A stretch of 64,000 nt of DNA from Hyperoplus lanceolatus (GCA_026929865.2 CM049395.1:32109501-32173500); one strand, 5' to 3'; counted from the first letter of the stretch, positions 1 to 12,920 are shown. The notes: a model not told the origin generated them from the letters alone. Translations and numbers: made by a program.

Positions 1-34
1 GAGTTATATTCTATATTTACTACTGTGTGTATGT

Positions 35-1034
35 TAGGGCTGGGCGATATGACGATATCATATCGTGGACGATATGAAAGTGTCTACCGGGAGAGATTTG
101 GCCATACCGTTTATATCGCGGAGAAAAAAAGTTCATGTGGCGGGAGGATATATGGAGAGGGAGGCAGCTGTCCCTCCGAGTCCCTATAGTTACACTGCAG
201 TTACACCGCCGCGCCACACGGAGGCTATGCAGCAGAGTTCTGGGCTGCAATACAGCTTCTCTACCCGCAACAGAAGAAGCCTCATCTGTTGCTCTAGCTG
301 TCTAGCTCATGGTCTAGCTTCGGTGCGCCGTCACTAAAGTTAACAAACCAACTCCGTGTCACGGTGGCAGAGCAGCTGGTTTTAACGGTCAAAAATGTCA
401 TTGGGCAAAGGAAACTTGCTTGCTGCTTCAGCGTGCTGTTGCCGTGACGCAGAGTTGGCTTGTTTTAAGCCGCAAACTACATGGGTTAGCTCTCGTGAGC
501 TAGCTGGCCAACAATGACATCTTTAGCCTACTCGGGGCTTCACCCCCGTGCTGTTATTGTTGGAGACAGCTAGCAAGGCTGGTTTTATGTAACTTTAAAA
601 CATGTCAAACTTGAAAATATTTTTTGTGTTGAAGCTGGAGTTAAAGTATTACCAGACATTTGCTCATGAGTTAATTTTGACAGCTTTTTTAAATGAAGAT
701 GAGCAAATACTGCAGGAAAATTCAAGTCTTTCATTATTTTGATATAGGCTACTATCAATTGGAAAATGTAGGCTCTTTGGTTGATGCTGTCATTTTTATT
801 TTGCACTGACTGACTAAAGCCAGACCGGTGTGGTATTTTGCACCAGTTTTTCTTTTCTATGGAAATTTAAGTTCCAAGCAAAAATGAAAATAATCTAATG
901 TGATTAAAGTTCAGTATGGTTATTGTAATCCATTGAATTTAAAGGAAAAATACTATATCGTGATATATATCGATATCGTGATATAAAATTACCTATATCG
1001 TGATATAACATTTGGTCCATATCGCCCAGCCCTA
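35..1034. mobile_element. Non-autonomous hAT-type DNA transposon, 1000 bp
   Basis: The ends are inverted repeats: the left begins TAGGGCTGGGCGATATGA and the right finishes CCATATCGCCCAGCCCTA. An identical 8-bp direct repeat, GTGTATGT, lies immediately outside both ends (27-34 and 1035-1042). An 8-bp target duplication with TAGGG-type termini is the hAT signature. The subterminal parts are rich in CGATAT motifs (about 40-120 and 955-1020). No transposase-like frame is visible inside, so it would depend on an autonomous relative. The perfect duplication suggests a fairly recent insertion. It lies in the presumed mpped2 intron. Confidence 0.85.
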
Positions 1035-1219
1035 GTGTATGTACTACATATAGTACATATAGAATGGAACTGATGGTTGCACAGAAACTATTTCTAGCAT
1101 TTAAAAACAAATCCTTTCATGTTTCTTTGGACTGTTTGGACTAAATAAGCAGTTCTTCTGAACACATGATAACCTGTGATAATACTATAAATCATGAACA
1201 CAATCATAATAAGTTGCAA

Positions 1220-1221
<2 letters not shown>

Positions 1222-1291
<70 letters not shown>
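1222..1291. repeat. (AC)n microsatellite, about 35 units
   Basis: Uninterrupted AC dinucleotides over 70 bp. This is a typical long vertebrate microsatellite and is probably length-polymorphic. Confidence 0.98.
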
Positions 1292-1294
<3 letters not shown>

Positions 1295-1841
1295 CGTGTG
1301 TCAACTCAGGAATCAATATAGAAGGAGTGATGGCAGACTGGTCACAGATATGCGAGGAATTCTGCTGGTTGTGCAGCAGACTCCGATAAGCTCTGCTGAC
1401 TGATTCAGACCAGAGAAGTAGGAGCAGGGAAAAGAGAGAGAAGACGGAGGGGGGAGAGAATGGGGTCTCTCTTTCTCTTTCTCTGGGGATTAAAGCTGTT
1501 TTGTGATTCTAGACTTGACCACAACTTAACTCCCAGGTCCAAGGTTAAACTGTTGCCGCTCCCTCTGCTGCCTCCCTGATCCTCCCAGCTCTCTTCCTCC
1601 CTCCTCCTCCACTGGGAAGTCTCATCCCTTCCCTACTCCCTCCTTCTCGCTACCTCTCCTCTTCCTTCTTTCATTTATTCTTTCCATTCATATCCCACTG
1701 ATGCACTAACTTCTTTACCTTTCCCTTGTTCTCTTTTCATGTTCTATTTGTCTTTACCTCTTTCTTCGCAGTACTTACTTTGGTTCCCGTTAACAAATGA
1801 AATGGCGTCAATGTTAGGCTGGTTTATTCGGTTTATTGCTG

Positions 1842-1842
<1 letters not shown>

Positions 1843-1881
<39 letters not shown>

Positions 1882-1890
1882 TGTGTGTGT
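1843..1890. repeat. (GT)n microsatellite with one TATG interruption
   Basis: GT dinucleotides run through the interval, interrupted once near 1875. Confidence 0.97.
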
Positions 1891-2039
1891 CTGCCTCCCA
1901 GCGGCAACAGATTAAATCGGACCGCCCTCATTTGACTCTCTGAAACCCACCTCGGGGAAGCTTTCAGGGCAAAAATGCAGATTTGTCATTTGCAGATTTT
2001 AGTTTTATTCATGGATTCATTTTTCACTGTAAAGGTCAA

Positions 2040-2041
<2 letters not shown>

Positions 2042-2096
<55 letters not shown>
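2042..2096. repeat. (GT)n microsatellite
   Basis: Uninterrupted GT dinucleotides over about 55 bp. Confidence 0.98.
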
Positions 2097-2097
<1 letters not shown>

Positions 2098-2253
2098 AAA
2101 CTAGCGCTGGAGAGAGAGCGATACACAGAGGTGATGTTTGAATATCGGCATGTTAAGCCTCAGTTGTTTTCATTATGAGATGATGGCAGAGATCTGTGAC
2201 GTTGGTTTTCCTCCGGTCTCCTTTTTACCCTTCTCTGCCTATTTATAAGTCTA

Positions 2254-2561
2254 CACTGTATGGCCAAAACCTGAATGCCAAAGCATACAATTACATATGA
2301 GGCTTAAATGTGCTTCATTAAGGGCAAGATCCTCTCATGTTTCACCAGGACAATGGCCCTATGCACTAACCAGGTCCCTGTTTGGTAGAGAGCCCTGACC
2401 TTAACTGCGTCCAACACCTTTGGGACGCAGTGCAACAAGCCAACATCTGGTGGAAAGCCTAAGCTGTTATAGCAACGGATTAATGCCCATGGCTTTCAAG
2501 TGACATGCTCCACATTCTCATATGGATGTAATGTTGGGGGGTAACCACATACCTTTGTGAC
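2254..2561 (+). mobile_element. Decayed, internally deleted Tc1-family transposon
   Basis: The left edge reads CACTGTATGGCCAAAA and the right part CCACATACCTTTGTG, degraded versions of the ATGGCCAAAA-type termini of a common fish Tc1 family. Between them, about 2330-2480 retains broken transposase coding: a FHQDNGPMH-like block, then SPDLN, then QHLWD with stops and frame changes. DQDNAPxH and SPDLNPxQHLWD are the last parts of the Tc1 DDE catalytic domain. Most of the 5' half of the transposase is deleted. The element is an inactive fossil. The same family recurs at 12538-12920. Confidence 0.7.
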
Positions 2562-3723
2562 GTGCCATGAACTGTATAGTAAAAAAAATACTTGACACTC
2601 TAATTTTCTCTCCCTCTTACTCTCACTCTCTTTTGTACTTTCTCTCAGGAAGTGGCCTTTTGTTGAACAGTCATCCTGGTGCTGTTGAATACAGACCACC
2701 CCTGACACTTAACACTACACAAACACACACAAATGCATGCACACACGCACAGACACACACACATGCAGGTTTGCCCTCCTTCTGAGGAATATAGAGTAAA
2801 AGTGAGTGGAAGCATTTTCAGGTTTTAAGTTTTCATTTGTCTGTGTGGCTGAGATTGGACATGTGGGTCAGCTGCTCTTAGCTTAATCACCCCTAACTCA
2901 CCTCTTTGCCGGCGCCAGTCTCTTGTCAGTTTGTCTTGGCTCTCTGCCCACCACACACACTGACACACGGTCACACAATGCACACAAACGGTGAAACACA
3001 CTATTTTCTCTATCGGAGTGTGAGCACATGGCAGAGGTACCTCTGATGAGGTAATGGCCCCTGACAAATGTCCGTCACCAAAAAGTCAAGGGCTTCATTA
3101 TCGCTCTGCCCTAATTTTTTTTCACTTGTTAGAAAGTTTGTTTGGGGAAAGTTTCTGAGCCTTTAAAATGTCACACATTTTCTGTGAATGGAAGGGAGCA
3201 TTGCCACCCAATTTCACAATGAAATTGTGACTAGAAAATTGCATTTTTGGTAAATGCACGGAGACTTGTTTAATTCAACAAATTCAAGTTTTGGATGAAC
3301 CATGTAATATGACTATCGTCTGACTTTTATACTCCTTTTCTATAAAAAAATGTACTAAAACAATTAGTAGTAAGATCAATAAAAATGAATCCGCATCATT
3401 TTGATACCCAATTGTTCATATTTTTTAAAGCCAAGATGCCACACATTACCTTGTTCCAATGTCTGAAATATGTGAAATTATTTCATAATGTGATCAGAAA
3501 AACAAAATGATTTTCCAGCTACGAACAAATCAGTTTTTTTGTCTCCCTGTAAGACGAATGTTTTTCCAGTTGTTGGCAGTGTGACATTAATTACGGTAAT
3601 AATTCAGAATAAATGAGGTAATGATTTATTAATGTTACAAATGTGACACCTTTACCTAATGGAGCATAAAATAGAAGTCGTCAAGCATCAGTTAACTGGG
3701 GCTGGGATTGTAGTTGAAGCTCC

Positions 3724-3750
<27 letters not shown>
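3724..3750. repeat. (GT)n microsatellite
   Basis: About 13 GT units. Confidence 0.95.
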
Positions 3751-3754
<4 letters not shown>

Positions 3755-4056
3755 GTTGGCTGGCCCTGGTCAGTGCTTGCTGCACCTGTGGGTGCTGGCG
3801 CAGCTGCAGGTGGTCGTCAGATAACACATGCGGGAAGGTGCAGTCCTCGTGGAGCCTCCTGCAGCTGCCGATGAAGACTGGGGTGGGGGCAAAGGAGACG
3901 TGTGTTTGCCGTTTGCTCTGGCACCATGTGTGTTTTAAGTTTCCCTGGTGTGTGTCAGGCCAGTGAATGAGAGGGTTAAGTGATGGATTTGTCAATGCGC
4001 CCTCGCTCTCTGCAGTATGACGGCTCGCAGCATTCCATTCTTAACGACTCACCCTG

Positions 4057-4066
4057 CACACACACA

Positions 4067-4098
<32 letters not shown>
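4057..4098. repeat. (CA)n microsatellite with one TA interruption
   Basis: CA dinucleotides over about 42 bp with a single CATA interruption near 4070. Confidence 0.95.
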
Positions 4099-4947
4099 GA
4101 GGCACATATGCACCAATGCGGGCATGTTTCTCAAATGACCGGGCGTTATGCAGAAATAATATAAAAGGCAATCAAAATGTACTGGATCCAAGAAACTCTT
4201 TCATCAGAGAGGTGGGGTAAAACCGACAGACTAAATATTTCATTTCATCCCCCCCACCCCAAGGTGAGCCCCCAATATGTCAGAAGGAGAGTGATTGGTC
4301 CTCGCCATCGTTTAATAAAGCTCTCCTGTGTGGCCTCCTGTACATCAGTCACCGGCCAGGCAGCACGAGGTCTGCCACGCGGCGGCCTGCAGCTCCATCA
4401 AACACTGGAAAAAGGGCTGACACTGCCAAAATCCTGCTCTGGCTACAGGCCACACTACCAGATTCACTGCAACAAAAAGGAAAATGTTACAGTTTAATAA
4501 CTCTTACTCTTTGACAAGTTATATTTTCTTTACCTTTTTTAGTTGTTGTGTTTGAGCACAAACATAACTGTTGATTTGAATGCAGTCCAGATCAAGTTTT
4601 TATGCAGTCATGGTGTTCTCAGGATGCAGGGTTCTCTCTCTCTCTAAAATGTGGATTCATGTCACCCGGTTGGTAGATTAAGTACTGTATTTGCAAATTT
4701 GCCTAAAGAAAGAAAAAACACTCTCCTTTATTCGTATATATCATGATTCATGACATAAATATTTATTTTCTAACCGAGAAAAAATCTTCTAGTTTTTTTC
4801 CCCTTTTGCTTTGTTTCAGCAAAATTCCAATAATATTGCAAATCAAGACCTTTTTGAGAATTGTGTTGAAAATTTCTTGACACTTAGTTGATCCAATAAA
4901 ATACATGAGAAATGTAGTTTGGTATTGATTCAGAAACATATCTAGAT

Positions 4948-6168
4948 TAGGGCTGCAACAACGAATCGATAAAATCGATTAAAATCGATTACTAAAAGCG
5001 TTGGCAACGAATTTGGTCATCGATTCGTTGAGTCGCGCGATTAATAAGTCACTTGCAGGCGCGGCACTGTTTACATCCAGCAGCCGACAGGTTCATGCAC
5101 ACCCGCACGTGAAGCGAGCTTCTCCTGCGGGACAGCTATAGTGTGAGCGGCCACAGCTTGTATGTTGGTCATATCTAACACTGGACTGCAGGCCTATAGA
5201 AAAGTGTTGTACCTTTGCTTTCTTTGGGTTTAAAAAACTCCTTCAACTCAGTATCCGTCTAGTCCAAAAAAACTCTGTCAGTTGCTGCTGCTGCAGACGG
5301 TGTGCAGACGTGCTCGGAGAGTCGGCATCGGCGCATCAACAGTCATTCAAAGCAGCGGCAGTAATCACACAACCGAACGGTGTAGAAAGTCCCGTCAGTT
5401 AAAAATAGTGATCCAGATTTTAAATCCGTTAAAATCGGAAGGATATAGAGCTAGTTAGCTTAAAAAAAGTAGCAAACATGTCAACTGTGATGTGTTCAGG
5501 CCGGCTCAGTGATATGATTGATGTGTTCAAATGCAACACAAAAAAAGGAAATTTGAGATTTTGGCGAAACTTGTTTTCCCAGCAATATAAAATAGATAGT
5601 AAAGATGGAATTATGACCCTGTTTAATGTCCTATCTTGAGCTATGATCATATCAGCAATTAAAGCAATAATACAAGTTATATTTCAACACAATAATAGAA
5701 AATTGTGTGATATCAATACAGACTTTGATCGTTAAGGAGTCTTGAAAATGGTATCAACATCAATACAAATTAACGATCTCCTGTCATCTGAGAGAAATTA
5801 AGATGATTTAATTTTTTTAACCGTTAGTATTTACCGGTTATAAATATTTTCGGTTGACTGGTTTACAATGGACATCCCTTATACTGTATAAATGTATATC
5901 ATACATTGTATGTTTTTTTGTGTCATCCCAGTTAAGTTTATTTTTAATTTTTTATCATTTAATATTACTTTTAATAGTTCCGGGACATTGGAGCAATAAC
6001 CTGGTGTTTTGACACTTCAGTCTGCACTGTGAATTTGAAGTAATGTTCAGTTTTTGAATAAAGATGCGGCATTTACAAATGTTTATTTTTTTATCCGATT
6101 CATCGATTAATCGAAAAAATAATCGACCGATTAATCGATTATTGAAATAATCGTTAGTTGCAGCCCTA
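4948..6168. mobile_element. Non-autonomous hAT-type DNA transposon, 1221 bp
   Basis: The left end begins TAGGGCTGCAACAACGAATC and the right end finishes TCGTTAGTTGCAGCCCTA, forming terminal inverted repeats. A perfect 8-bp duplication, ATCTAGAT, flanks it (4940-4947 and 6169-6176). Clusters of ATCGATT motifs lie just inside both ends (4965-5040 and 6095-6150). The 8-bp duplication and TAGGGCTG start place it in the hAT superfamily. No transposase frame is evident. It belongs to a different subfamily from the element at 35-1034, sharing only the outer TAGGGCTG. Confidence 0.87.
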
Positions 6169-8552
6169 ATCTAGATGTCAGGATTTGGGGCAATATTGAT
6201 TGACATTTTGGATTGGAAGAGTGCAGTATACTATCTTCTTTTGAATTTAATATTATTTTGTACTTTAAATAAATAAAACCTCAAGGTGTCTTCTATGCTT
6301 ATCTGTATTTGATTATAAAAGTTGAAGAAACATATTTAGTCTTTGATCGTGTCAGCAGCACATTCATGTAAGGTTTACTATCTTTAGTGTGATATAAGCT
6401 AAAGTTGAGCGTGCTGTGAATAAAAGTAATAGTGTGTGAGCTAATGGAGAGCGACAGCTGTGTTTGAGCCGGCGGTGTGTTTCTGCTCTCTAGTCGTGTA
6501 GCAGACTGTTGGTGCTGCTCTGGGGTCAGATTGGCGTTTGTCCCTGACTGTGTGGACACACTGTGGTTTCAGCACACTCAAAGCCTCCGGGCTGGAAGGT
6601 AATTGTTCCTGTTGGTTTGCATGTCTGTGCCTGTGTGTGTGCTTTAGCGAGAGTTTGAGAGCTCGTCTGATATGGCGATGGCCTGGTGTTTTCAATAGGG
6701 ACACTGAAAGACAGATAGGGTGCAAAGTCGTCTTTCTTCTGCTTCTTTATGAGATCAGACTAATGGATATAAAATGTACATGGAAAAGATCTCTCATGAC
6801 ATCTTAAGAGACGAGGATGTTCTTGGCTCTAAAATGTCCGCAGGTTGTGGCAGAAATGTGCAGAACTGACGGCTACATGAGTGGCCTGGCTCTCGTCACC
6901 TAATATGGTTTCCATCTTTTATCTGGAAGCCTGTGATTTTATCCACTAGTGTGAAGAACTCACATCCATCTGCAGTGAGACACTTAACGCCAGGCTAAAA
7001 GCTTATTTTGGTTCCAGTGAGAACACAGTTGTTGAGGTGTTTCTTGCCATGAATATTGATGTTGGCAGCTTCAAAGTGTTGGTGTTGGTTAAGCCTGGTC
7101 GAGCTTTTGTCTTTTCCTGGCCTTTAATAGAAACATGGTATTGTGCAAAATTCTGACAATAACACAAATAGGGCTGGATGTTTTACCTCCATACTTCTCT
7201 GTTTGTACCAAGGTTCCCGTGGATCCTCGCATCCACGCACTCATCTTAAAATAAATCTTTAATTGGTATCAAATGTTGTTTCAAAAATGCTAAGCAATGG
7301 AAAGTAGGATTTTATAAATTGTCTTTTTATTGTATTTCTTTAAATTGTAGTGTGTCTGTATTTGTGCTGATACAAAGGCTTTACTTGGAATGGGTGTTTC
7401 AAAAATTTAGAATTTCTGATACAATATTTCCTGTTTATATATTCATTTTGTGTCCAATAAACCACAAGAAGGAGAGCTAAAGGCCATTTTCTTCAGGGTG
7501 AGCAATGCGAACCCAATTGTATGAAGGGTTTACATGCAGGTGGAGGAGGGTGGATGTTGACATCTCACATTCAGCTGTTCCTCATATTCTAAAAAACCAA
7601 TCAGCACAAACTAATGCCTGGAAACACTGTAGAGGAAGTCACAGAGCATATGCTGTCAACCCGCCTCCTCTGCAGCCTGCAGTGTCTGACTTCTGGGGTC
7701 GACGTTTTTGCTACAACACTGACCTGTAAACAAGAGACATCTGAGTCCATGTGACACCTGTCTACAAGCTCTAGTTCACTTGCACTTTACCAAATACACC
7801 AAGCCTGATAAATGGCTTCCTTCTACCTCAACACCCCTGTCCTTCAAGACCTTAAAGACGTTTTCTTTTCCGCAATGTATCCCCATGAAAACACGCTAAG
7901 GTTCCCGTTCCACTTCACTCTGTAAGAACGGACATGCAAAGGTCAGGTCAACAGAAAGGATCATTTACATGAAAGCTACATACATAGAAAAAAATGTATC
8001 TTTTTCTAGTTACATGTTTTTAACCTACGCCCATGGCCTTGCGCCTCCCCAGCAGCGTCCTTGCTCTTTCATTACACTGAAAGCGCTCTGAAGTGGGAGT
8101 TTCCTATAGACGTGCTGCTGCTGCCTCTGTTTGAAAGCCTTGCCTCTTCCCCTCCCTCCTTCCTCCTTTTCTCTTCTGTCTCTTTTCTTTCGCTCCCATG
8201 TCATTGAGTGGATAAATGTGTCGAGGCGGGTGTTTTTTTTCTCTTGAGAAGACAAAACTTGGAGAGAATGGAGGGAGGGTATGGAGAAGCAAGGCTCAGT
8301 GGGGGAGGGGCTGGTGGCGGTTGCTGCGGCTTACCTTTCAGCCCGTTTCACAGTGGCTGACGACCTGCTTGTGTCAGTGGTTGCGTGGTGGCCTTTGACC
8401 CGGGGGGCTGGCGGGCTTCAGTGGCAGCGTCAGCTTTAATTAAAGGGTCACACGACTCAACGCACTGCCGAGCCTCCTATCCTCCAATGGGGGGGGGAAT
8501 CAGATTCAGACCAGACTGGGAAGAAGGGATGCATGTAATGACTTGCACACGG

Positions 8553-8599
8553 ACACACACACACACGCACACGCACACGCACACACACACACACACACA
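8553..8599. repeat. Interrupted (CA)n microsatellite with CG variants
   Basis: ACAC units interspersed with ACGC over about 47 bp. Confidence 0.93.
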
Positions 8600-10619
8600 G
8601 GGAAAGATCATAGACAGGACCCCAATGAAGGATTGGATATGATTTCAATTGTATCAGTACTGCTTTGAATCCTGGTCCTTGTCATTGTTGTTAGAGAAAC
8701 CAAAAGTATTCTCTGTCTCCTTTTCCTAGCAGTTTCTTTATAAACAGCTAATGGGAGAGACACAGGAAAAATTCGACAGAAAGGGAATTACTTCAGTAAA
8801 TACATGGCACGGTATGCAAACAGGAACCATGTGGTGCAAAGTGGTATCAAGAAATTTTAGATGACTGTTACATGATACCCAGCAGGATATGCCTTGATAC
8901 GTGTAGGTAAAGTGGTTAGTTGCTTGCTAGTTTGTCATTGGAATTGGTATATTTTGTCAGCAGGGCTGAAGATTGAGGGTTTGTGTCTGTGCTTATCAGT
9001 TAGGCCGATGGTCAGTTAGTTGCCATCGCTATCTTCAGATTTTCAGATGCTTATTTTTTTACACAATCCTTATGAATGGGACAATTCCTGGGGCAATAGA
9101 GTAGACCATCTTTATTGCAGCATTTCACAGATTTAACTGCATGTAGTCAAACTCTGCCGATTGGAGCTTCAGCTTTTTGTATCTGGTTTGATTTATTGTC
9201 AACTTATGCAGGCTTCTTGTACCATTGTAGTAAAGGCACATGTGATTAATAGACGTCACTGGCTTGACTAACATTATCTGGCAATACAATACATAGCAAA
9301 TAGTTGTTGCGCTTAAAATGGGAGCGGATGTGCTAATATTTATCCTTGGTCAAAGATAGAAGTTATTTTATTGTCATATGCACAACAATGACGGAAGCAG
9401 CCATTGGCAATAAATTGAATGCTCTAGAATTGGTGGAAATACTGAGGTAGACAAATGTATGTAGATGTGCTGGTATGAATAGGTATATAAATATATGTTG
9501 GGGTGTAAAATATGAAGTCTATATGTTTAAGCAGTTGAGACGGCCGCATGGGCATGAACCAGAGTGTCTGACCCACAAAATGTCTTTATATATATTTTTT
9601 CATCTGCAGTGGTACATTAAACCAAGTGTTTGCTCTCTCCTTAATGTGTTTGTTTTCTCCTGGAGGAGTGTGTGTGGCAGTGTCTCTTTTTTTCTTTTCT
9701 TTTTTCTTAAGTGAATAATCAGTTCATTAAGGAATATAACGAAGGGATTGGTGGGCGGTTGGAGCCTGTGGGACCAAGCTGCTGTTTGCGGCTTCAACCT
9801 GAATCTGCATAGTGTTGATTTACAGTGTGTTTGCATGTTAAACGTGCCCCCCACCTAGTTAGTGCATTAACTCTGCCCCTGTCTGTACTGCTGGGTTTTG
9901 CTGCGTTTGGCCCTATGTCTGTGTGTTTACAGTTTTAAGGTGGGTTATGATTTGGATTGATGTCTGTCTGCTGAAACCCCAAATGAGAGGCAAATAATAG
10001 GTGCCCAAATGGGAGAGCTGAGGAGAAGGTCAATGATTTGCTGTTTTCTGGTCTCTTCATTTCTATAAAATCCTTGTAAGAAAAAAATCCCTTAATGAGT
10101 TTTCACATTGTGTGTGCCCGTGGTCTATCATTTTGACCCCCAGCCTCTGTTAGCTTGCAGCACGGTGACTTTGGTTTGTTCATAGTGGAAGTGGAATTAG
10201 CAGCCGTTAAGCCTGAGCAAGGATCAGCTTCCTCTCGCCGGCATCGCCTACCAAGGTGAAAATGGTTCAACTGGCCTCACATCAGCTATGGCTACGACAC
10301 CAATGGGTGCAGTTTTGCTAAAAGAAGGAACGTGTCTTCCTCAAGTATTTGTCCAGACATTTGTTTGAAATTGTGTTTTTTTGCCTGTGAGAGGTGGTTG
10401 AAAATATGGTCAGAACAGGGGGAGAGAAAAAAACCTGAAAACACTGGCGAAATCTTTTTAATTAAGCCAGGGAAAAGGTTGTTGTCAAGCAAATGGACCG
10501 AGATGTGAGAAAGAGAGAAGGTGAATGAGCAAGGGATGAAAAGGAAGCCGTTGTTAGGAATACAGCGGGGGACTAAAGACAGTGAGCGAGCTTTACAGAC
10601 CCCTGGCCAGTTTGCTGCT

Positions 10620-11060
10620 GTAATGAACATTAGGGCTGCGGCATAAATTTAATGACCTGTGAAACAAACAGTGTGGCTGAGACCGGTGCCTCTGAATGCT
10701 AAGTGGCTCTATTATTAATACTAGCTCAGAGATGCCCCTGTGTAAACACACTGTAAGTCTCTCTCTCTCCTACGAGGCCCGTTAAACACGCGGCTGACGT
10801 GTGTTGGAAGTGCACCATCTCACCGCAGCTCTCTGAAACGGGGTCTTGTCTTCCTTTTGTAGCTGCAGAATTAATGGCACGTCGAGCGTTAACGGCATAC
10901 CTGCACTAACCAACAGAATATGAATAGCGTCGCAGCTAATGGCTGTACAGGTTAGTCACCTTGATAATGAATAGCTTAATGATGGGGCAGGTGAGCAAGT
11001 GCTAATGAATAGGCTCCATGCTGCTGACAATTTAACAGGCAAGCGAGGGAGAATGAATAG
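10620..11060. promoter_or_regulatory. Candidate conserved non-coding (enhancer-like) element
   Basis: Non-repetitive sequence within the presumed intron, with closely spaced homeodomain-like TAAT/ATTA cores. AATGAATAG recurs near 10968, 11003 and 11051, and ATGAATAG near 10920. CAGCTGA- and TGACAATTT-like motifs are also present. This composition is typical of deeply conserved developmental enhancers in gene-poor vertebrate regions. Function is inferred from composition only; conservation was not tested. Confidence 0.28.
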
Positions 11061-12537
11061 CAGAGTTCACCCTATGCTGTTTTGGTGACGGGTCATCAAT
11101 TTGTGCATGATTTGTTAAAAATAAGTGATTTAAGTTTTCCTTTTTCCATCGAAAGTGCATTTGCAAGTTAAAATCAAACAAAGGACCTAAACATGTATAA
11201 ATAATGTTAATTGTAACTGGTGAATATAAAAAAACAAATTTGAAAGCATGACAAATTGTCTTCACCCCTGAAAATCTTCTGTCCATATCCGAACACACCA
11301 TAATTGTTTCTTGTGTGTGGCTGTTCTCAGTTACCTCACGTCTCACCCAGCCTTCCCGTTTCACCCAGAAATGTGTCAAATTAGGGAAGCAAGACTGAAA
11401 TCAGAGTTGTCATGTGACTTTGAGGCTGTTGAGGAAGCAGGTCTGCAGGTGTATGGGGGGATGGTAATGTATAGGAGCTCTGAGTCTGATTATGAGGCTT
11501 AATTAAACGATCCAGCACAGCAGGGAGCACAGGGGAGACCAGAAGAGCCCAGAGCTAATCAGATGTCTGCAAACATGAGGAGGGATACATGACATGAGGA
11601 GGCTGCTCCAGGCTGTAGAATGCAATCACAATCCCCTGGAAGGGAGCCCGAGATGGCTCAGCAACCAGCCTGGTGGTAAAGGCGATCTGTCAGCAGACAA
11701 TCCCCTCCTCCCGACCTCAGGCTACCTGCTCACCCAACAGAGAAGATGCCTAAACCTCCAGCAGGCAGGCAGCAGTGGGTTTCTGTCATTATCCACACTG
11801 CGGTCTTGGTTCCAAAGGTGGGGCATGTACTGTATGTCTGTCTGTGACATCTGAATCTGCCCATCTGTTTGTTTTTTTCCTTGCTCTGTTTGCCCTGGTG
11901 TGTATATGTGTACACTGGCAGGTCCCTGGGCCCAGCAGGTCTCCATCTTGTTTTCCATGCCATGCTGTGTCTCACTCTATGAGGAGATAAATATTTGAAA
12001 AGCAGAGGAAGCCCTGTGTCCCCAGCTGCTGTGGCCTGAGGTTAGGCAGCCCTGCATTAGCTGCACCTTTTACCACAAGAAGTGAAGTATTTCTTTTCTT
12101 TCTAAACATAGATTTCAGATCTAAGCGTACCTTACCGTCCTGGCCATTAATCTCTGCAGGGTTCGACTTGAAAGGTCACCAACCTAAGTGCTGGCGCAGC
12201 TCAGTCCAAGATGAATAAGTAATACCATCAATGACAACAAGGCTGGATACCACAGTAGAAACGCTAAGTGCTGTAAGGTTTTTGATAAAGCGAAAAGAGG
12301 TGCAAGCTCCACTGAGTTTTTCTTGCAGGTTTTAATGATTAAAGATAAAGGAGTGAAATGGGGAAAAGATGAGCCATAGGCTCAATCAGTTCAGGGTGTT
12401 ATATTTTGCAGTTTGCATCCTCTAAAAGTAGCAGTCCACTATTCTAGCTGGGTCCTCTGTGAAGTATATCACAGTGAGAATTGTATACTCAATGCATTTA
12501 TAACTAAACAAGTTACTTGCTAAACAACACATATTTT

Positions 12538-12920
12538 TTATGGTTTGGGCCCCTTTACTCGGGGGTACAGCAAGCAATGATATTTAAGACAAATGTTCTT
12601 TCAATTTTGTGGCAACAGTTTGGGGGAGGCCCTTTCCTGTTTAAATATGACTCAATTTGCTCATGTTTAAATGGTTTGGTGTTGGAAAACTGGCCTGCAC
12701 TTTTGGGATGAACTGGAATGACCAGACCTTATCAGCCGAAATCAGTGTTGTACAGTGGACCTAACTATTACTGTTGTGGCTGACATCCTGCAGGTAGGAT
12801 CCTAAGTATTTGGGAGAGCCCTTTCAGAAGAGCAAAAGAATGCCCATGGTTTTGGAATGTTCAAGATCACACATGGCTGTAATGTTTTGCCTTCAATATA
12901 CTTTTGGCCATTTAATGTAT
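12538..12920 (+). mobile_element. Decayed 3' half of a Tc1-family transposon
   Basis: A degenerate Tc1 transposase 3' half can be followed in order: a GLGPF-like region near 12545, then a TTGTGGCAACAGTTTGGGG block at 12607-12626, CCTTTCCTGTTT, a GTTGGAAAACTGGCCTGCAC block near 12680, a TTTTGGGATGAACTGGAATG block, and finally CCCATGGTTTTGGAATG leading to a TTTTGGCCATTTAATGTA end near 12919. These follow the known layout of the fish Tc1 family whose termini read ATGGCCAAAAG. Frame changes and stops abolish coding. It is the same family as the fossil at 2254-2561, and the 5' half is missing. Confidence 0.7.

Larger units (their letters stand above)
1043..2253. other. Presumed mpped2 intron, no gene seen
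   Basis: This stretch holds three dinucleotide repeats (annotated separately) and a pyrimidine-rich tract at about 1560-1690. The short open frames here run through the CA/GT repeats and show no protein-family features. Confidence 0.6.
2562..4947. other. Presumed intron, no gene seen
   Basis: It holds CA/GT repeats near 2720-2765, 3724-3750 and 4057-4098. AT-rich unique sequence fills 3080-3660. A more GC-balanced stretch at 4260-4480 is unique-looking and could be conserved non-coding DNA, but nothing specific supports a function. Confidence 0.5.
6169..12537. other. Presumed intron, no gene seen
   Basis: Mostly unique sequence with one CA repeat (8553-8599). A short tract at 9358-9420, with a TTATTTTATTGTCATATGCA-like start, resembles the retroelement tails common in fish. 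Unique TAAT- and CAGCTG-rich stretches occur near 8320-8480 and 10620-11060; the latter is annotated separately. No frame has recognisable protein features. Confidence 0.5.

Noticed and set aside
1094-1403. Overlapping frames through the AC/GT repeat on both strands
   Set aside because: They encode only Thr-His or Cys-Val repeats produced by the dinucleotide tract; the same artefact recurs at every CA/GT repeat in the window.
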